7,830 bases of DNA, taken from positions 1 to 7,830 of the forward strand of contig CALGGL010000361.1 of assembly GCA_937915975.1 (NCBI GenBank), written 5' to 3'. The notes below the pieces were generated by a model. The model worked only from the letters and a program-made list of their open reading frames with translations. It made no database searches and was not told the origin of the DNA. Below, one piece after another: positions 5,148 through 7,830 of the stretch. The translations under genes were made by a program, and so were the position numbers. The DNA comes from an uncultured Lachnospiraceae bacterium. GTDB lineage: Bacteria; Bacillota; Clostridia; Lachnospirales; Lachnospiraceae. Position 1 is the first letter of the stretch. Each line of letters opens with the position of its first letter.

Positions 5148-7421
5148 TTAATAATCATACTGATATTCCTTTGTAAAAGAATTTGTCCATTCAGGCATAT
5201 CTACATGATTATCCCAATGAAGCTCTCCGTTCTCATCCATTTCCATACCAAGCATAACTCTCCACTCACTGTCAGTAAGTCTGTCGCTTAACGGCTGGGC
5301 AAATTCATAATAGGAGTATACCGGTCCGGTTGCTACCTTAAGCTGACCGTCTACAGGAACTATTACGTAAATCGTACTTACCTTTCCTGTTCCGACCTCA
5401 AGACAAGATCCGTTAGGATCTGTTGCTATATCAACCACAACTGCTGCCGGGAATTCCTGGGTTGTGAAGTAATCTGTTCCTGCCTGATCCTTTGTTGCTT
5501 CCTGCCAGAAATGCTCAAGCTGTCCACCAAAGGTTCTGATAAGTTCAAACTCTTCATCCGTCGGAAGCTCATTTCTAAGCTCCTTACCTGCTATAGTAGC
5601 AAGCTGATCGGATAAATCAGCAAGAAGTGCCAGATCATTTTTGCTTGAATCACTTAAATATCCGTAGCTTTCCAAGCCGGCAGAGGTAGCTCTTACCAAA
5701 TCGGCAAGTCTTACATATAACTCATATTCAGGCTCAACATAGCCTCTGTCATCAAGCTCCGGTATCTCACCGCCGCCCATCTCGGCTATCATCTGCTTAG
5801 AGTAAAGAACCGTATCATGCTTAAGCTCGGTATAGCTTCCGAGGAAGGTCTGAAGATTCTTCTTATTCCATTCCTCACTCTGCATAAATATCGGATAACC
5901 TTCCTTCTTCGACTTAAGAAGTGGTCTTAAGGTGTATATCCATTCCGAATAAAGGCTTGCATCCCATGTATCATCGGATGCATTGGCTATATCCTCTCTG
6001 AGCTTTGCCATATTTTCACTATAATTTGCATAATCAGTCGCTCCCATATCCGTAAGGATGGAAAGCGCTGTATCCGAACCAAGGGCTGCAGGAACATCCA
6101 GTGCATTCGGAAGCATTCTTGTTTCACCGGCTGAATTGGCTTCAACATTTCTGTAAACAAGCTGTGTAAATATTGCCTCGTCTATAGAAAATCTCTGTCC
6201 CATAAATCTGTAGCCGGTTATCTTATTTTCAACCTCTTCATCTGAATCCGATGCATAAACAGGTACTGAATTAATCTTAGGCGGTTCAAGCTCATCTGTT
6301 AACTTTTTAAATGTATTCCATGCTTCATCATTTCCGATAAGCTTATCAACCGTAACATCTGCACCGTAAGCTGCCTCAATCATCGGTCTGAACTCATAAT
6401 AACCGCAATCATCGGAAGCACCGGCAAAGAATGAAGTTACTACATATATTTTCTCCCAGTTGGCAAGTGCATCACCCTCCATAGCAAGTGTCATAAGCAC
6501 TGCCGCACGATTCTGGGTATCATCTGCCACGGCAAAGTTACGTCTGCCGTACCACATCATGGTTCTGAAGTATCTCTCAAGCTGCTCATCGCCTTCATAG
6601 TAGCCTCTCGGCTTATACTGTGAATAATCCTCAAATACAGGGTTATTATCTGTAGAAAAAAGCGGTGATGCAGTAAGTTCATTTGCCGCATTTATAAGCG
6701 CAAGCTCCTGATCGACTATTGCACTTACATCTGCAGGAACCTGTGCATTTGGATCAATAAGCTTGTTACCTACTGCAAAAAATGCAAGGTTAAGCTTTGC
6801 AGCCTCCTCCCACTCAGTTCCCTTAAGCTTATCATACTGAGCCTGGGTGGTAGCCATCATCTGACTTGAAAGATTTACCAAATCTGTTGAAAGATGTTCT
6901 TTTTCTGTTGTTCTTAAAAGATATGCAAAATAAAGGTGATAAGTGTGCATCATAGAATCAACGGTTATAAAATTAGAATAATATTCATACCGGTTGTTTT
7001 CATACAATTCAAAAAACTCATTACCATAGCCGGGCACAACAACAAAGCCGTTATTTATAAGAGCTTCCTTCTGTGCATCCTGCATATATTCTACTCTTTC
7101 ACTACCGTAAACATTATCAAAATTAGGATGAATAGTGTATTCAGTTACACCGGCAACGATTGCCGCACCGGCATTTCCTCTTGCAGTACCCTCCAAAAGT
7201 GAAGGTCTTTTGTAATATGCAACCTCTATATCTCCCACATTTTGAGCCTCTGTGGACACCGCCGGACCTTCTGTTGTGCTATCCGGACCTACCGTTGTCC
7301 CGTCCTCTCCAGGGTTAATCTTTTTGCTGTCTTTGCCGCAGGCAACAAGAAATACCGCTGTTATAGCTATGATTGCAACAAGCATTGAACTTTTTTTAAT
7401 AATCTTTTTTTTGCGGTTCAT
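5148..7421 (-). CDS. DUF3160 family lipoprotein
   Basis: This 757-aa protein resembles the DUF3160 family, whose function is not established. I chose the ATG at 7421 because it has a strong Shine-Dalgarno (AAGGGGGAG) and begins a lipoprotein signal peptide; an in-frame ATG at 7517 would overlap atpC by 77 nt and hide the signal. Residues 1-10 are basic, 13-27 hydrophobic, and LVAC (25-28) is the lipobox with C28 as the lipidated cysteine. A Gly/Asp/Thr/Glu-rich linker (about 29-62) separates the anchor from the large extracytoplasmic domain. Segments I associate with DUF3160 are FITVDSMMHTYHLYF (151-165), LERYFRTMMWYGRR (281-294), ELKHDTVLYSKQ (532-543), YVEPEYELYVRL (561-572) and GPVYSYYEF (699-707). 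No other enzyme motif is evident. It follows atpC by 19 nt and precedes the calcium-loop membrane protein by 33 nt, so all three may share one transcript. Confidence 0.9.
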   Translation of the reverse strand: MNRKKKIIKKSSMLVAIIAITAVFLVACGKDSKKINPGEDGTTVGPDSTTEGPAVSTEAQNVGDIEVAYYKRPSLLEGTARGNAGAAIVAGVTEYTIHPNFDNVYGSERVEYMQDAQKEALINNGFVVVPGYGNEFFELYENNRYEYYSNFITVDSMMHTYHLYFAYLLRTTEKEHLSTDLVNLSSQMMATTQAQYDKLKGTEWEEAAKLNLAFFAVGNKLIDPNAQVPADVSAIVDQELALINAANELTASPLFSTDNNPVFEDYSQYKPRGYYEGDEQLERYFRTMMWYGRRNFAVADDTQNRAAVLMTLAMEGDALANWEKIYVVTSFFAGASDDCGYYEFRPMIEAAYGADVTVDKLIGNDEAWNTFKKLTDELEPPKINSVPVYASDSDEEVENKITGYRFMGQRFSIDEAIFTQLVYRNVEANSAGETRMLPNALDVPAALGSDTALSILTDMGATDYANYSENMAKLREDIANASDDTWDASLYSEWIYTLRPLLKSKKEGYPIFMQSEEWNKKNLQTFLGSYTELKHDTVLYSKQMIAEMGGGEIPELDDRGYVEPEYELYVRLADLVRATSAGLESYGYLSDSSKNDLALLADLSDQLATIAGKELRNELPTDEEFELIRTFGGQLEHFWQEATKDQAGTDYFTTQEFPAAVVVDIATDPNGSCLEVGTGKVSTIYVIVPVDGQLKVATGPVYSYYEFAQPLSDRLTDSEWRVMLGMEMDENGELHWDNHVDMPEWTNSFTKEYQYDY

Positions 7422-7425
7422 ATAT

Positions 7426-7434
7426 CTCCCCCTT
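7426..7434 (-). promoter_or_regulatory. strong ribosome-binding site deciding the lipoprotein start
   Basis: Minus-strand AAGGGGGAG lies 4 nt from the ATG at 7421-7419 (about 6 nt from the G-run). It fills half of the 19-nt gap after atpC and supports the start that gives an intact lipoprotein signal peptide. Confidence 0.85.
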
Positions 7435-7440
7435 GTCACA

Positions 7441-7824
7441 CTATTTCTTACACATCTGGAGTCTAAGGACTGCTCTCTTAAGTGCAAGCTCAGCCCTGTT
7501 GTGATCCTGAGTATCATCGTTTATACGACGTTCTGCACGAATTTTAGCCTCCTCGGCACGTTTTTCATCTATCTCCTCCGGCCACTCTACGCTTTCCGCA
7601 AGCATAATGATGGAATCCTGAAGAACCTCAACGAATCCCGTATGAAGTGCAGCCTGTTTTTCTCCCTCAGTCTCCACAATCTTCAGTACACCGGGCTGAA
7701 TAACCATAGTGGTTGGAACGTGCTTTGGATATATGCCTCGCATGCCTGCCGTAGTATTAAATTCTATGAAAGTGGCTTCACCCTCATAGAAAACTCTCTC
7801 AGGTGACCTTATTTTTACTTTCAT
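7441..7824 (-). CDS. atpC: F-type ATP synthase epsilon subunit
   Basis: Epsilon is part of the central stalk of F1 and couples rotation to catalysis; in several bacteria it also inhibits ATP hydrolysis. The 127-aa protein is complete and of normal length. The N-terminal beta-sandwich (1 to about 82) carries the family pattern around FNTTAGMRGIYPKHVP (22-37) followed by V-QPG. The C-terminal helical hairpin runs from about 85 to 127. IDEKRA at 85-90 matches the I(L)DxxRA ATP-binding motif described for the Bacillus PS3 epsilon subunit, so ATP-sensing is plausible. Only 6 nt precede the ATG at 7824, so the ribosome-binding site and the expected upstream atpD lie outside the window. No terminator is visible after its TAG stop; the DUF3160 gene begins 19 nt later. 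Confidence 0.96.
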   Translation of the reverse strand: MKVKIRSPERVFYEGEATFIEFNTTAGMRGIYPKHVPTTMVIQPGVLKIVETEGEKQAALHTGFVEVLQDSIIMLAESVEWPEEIDEKRAEEAKIRAERRINDDTQDHNRAELALKRAVLRLQMCKK

Positions 7825-7830
7825 TGTATT

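Noticed and set aside
7422..7517. Upstream ATG at 7517 that would extend the DUF3160 lipoprotein by 32 residues
   Set aside because: It lies inside atpC, adds no signal-like sequence and would bury the lipoprotein signal peptide; the ATG at 7421 has a strong ribosome-binding site.
7252..7806. Plus-strand open frame of 184 codons opposite atpC and the lipoprotein N-terminus
   Set aside because: It is antisense to two well-supported genes, with no recognisable domain and no matching gene context.
1..7830. CRISPR arrays, tRNA or rRNA genes, insertion sequences
   Set aside because: No evenly spaced direct repeats, no transposase or integrase, and no tRNA-like or rRNA-like sequence were seen; the gaps are all under 150 bp.

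Overview
The window is a gene-dense, low-to-medium G+C stretch with all nine genes on the minus strand, so transcription runs from high to low coordinates. The gene order tmk - yaaR - holB - ricT(yaaT) - trmN6(yabB) - rsmI is the conserved cluster known from Firmicutes (Bacillus tmk-yaaQ-yaaR-holB-yaaT-yabA-yabB-yazA-yabC), here without yaaQ, yabA and yazA. Together with AGA-rich codon use and a lipoprotein signal peptide, this points to a member of Clostridia; Lachnospiraceae is a plausible family, but that is inference.

Reading in the direction of transcription: (1) 7824-7441, the ATP synthase epsilon subunit (atpC), probably the last gene of an atp operon that continues beyond the right edge. 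(2) 7421-5148, a large DUF3160-type lipoprotein that begins only 19 nt after atpC, and 5114-4503, a small single-pass membrane protein with a calcium-loop motif; neither has a known function. (3) A 143-bp gap with a candidate extended -10 promoter and two small inverted repeats in the leader. (4) 4359-3219, thymidylate kinase and a DUF327/YaaR protein. (5) A 140-bp gap with a near-consensus sigma-A promoter (TTGATA - 17 - TATAAT) aimed at holB. (6) 3078-1109, the DNA polymerase III delta-prime clamp-loader subunit and the PSP1/RicT iron-sulphur protein. (7) 1035-1, a tRNA(Val) A37 methyltransferase homologue (TrmN6/YabB) and the N-terminal third of RsmI, the 16S rRNA C1402 2'-O-methyltransferase, cut by the left edge.

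The housekeeping block links nucleotide supply (dTDP synthesis), replication (clamp loading) and RNA modification (tRNA and 16S rRNA methylation). The parts that ordinary annotation explains least are the DUF3160 lipoprotein/calcium-loop pair tied to the atp operon, and a marked codon-usage change at the left end (most of trmN6 and rsmI) next to a perfect 14-bp inverted repeat. I see no mobile element, CRISPR array, tRNA or rRNA gene. No clearly new multi-gene system is demonstrated; the lipoprotein pair is the best candidate for unexplored biology.
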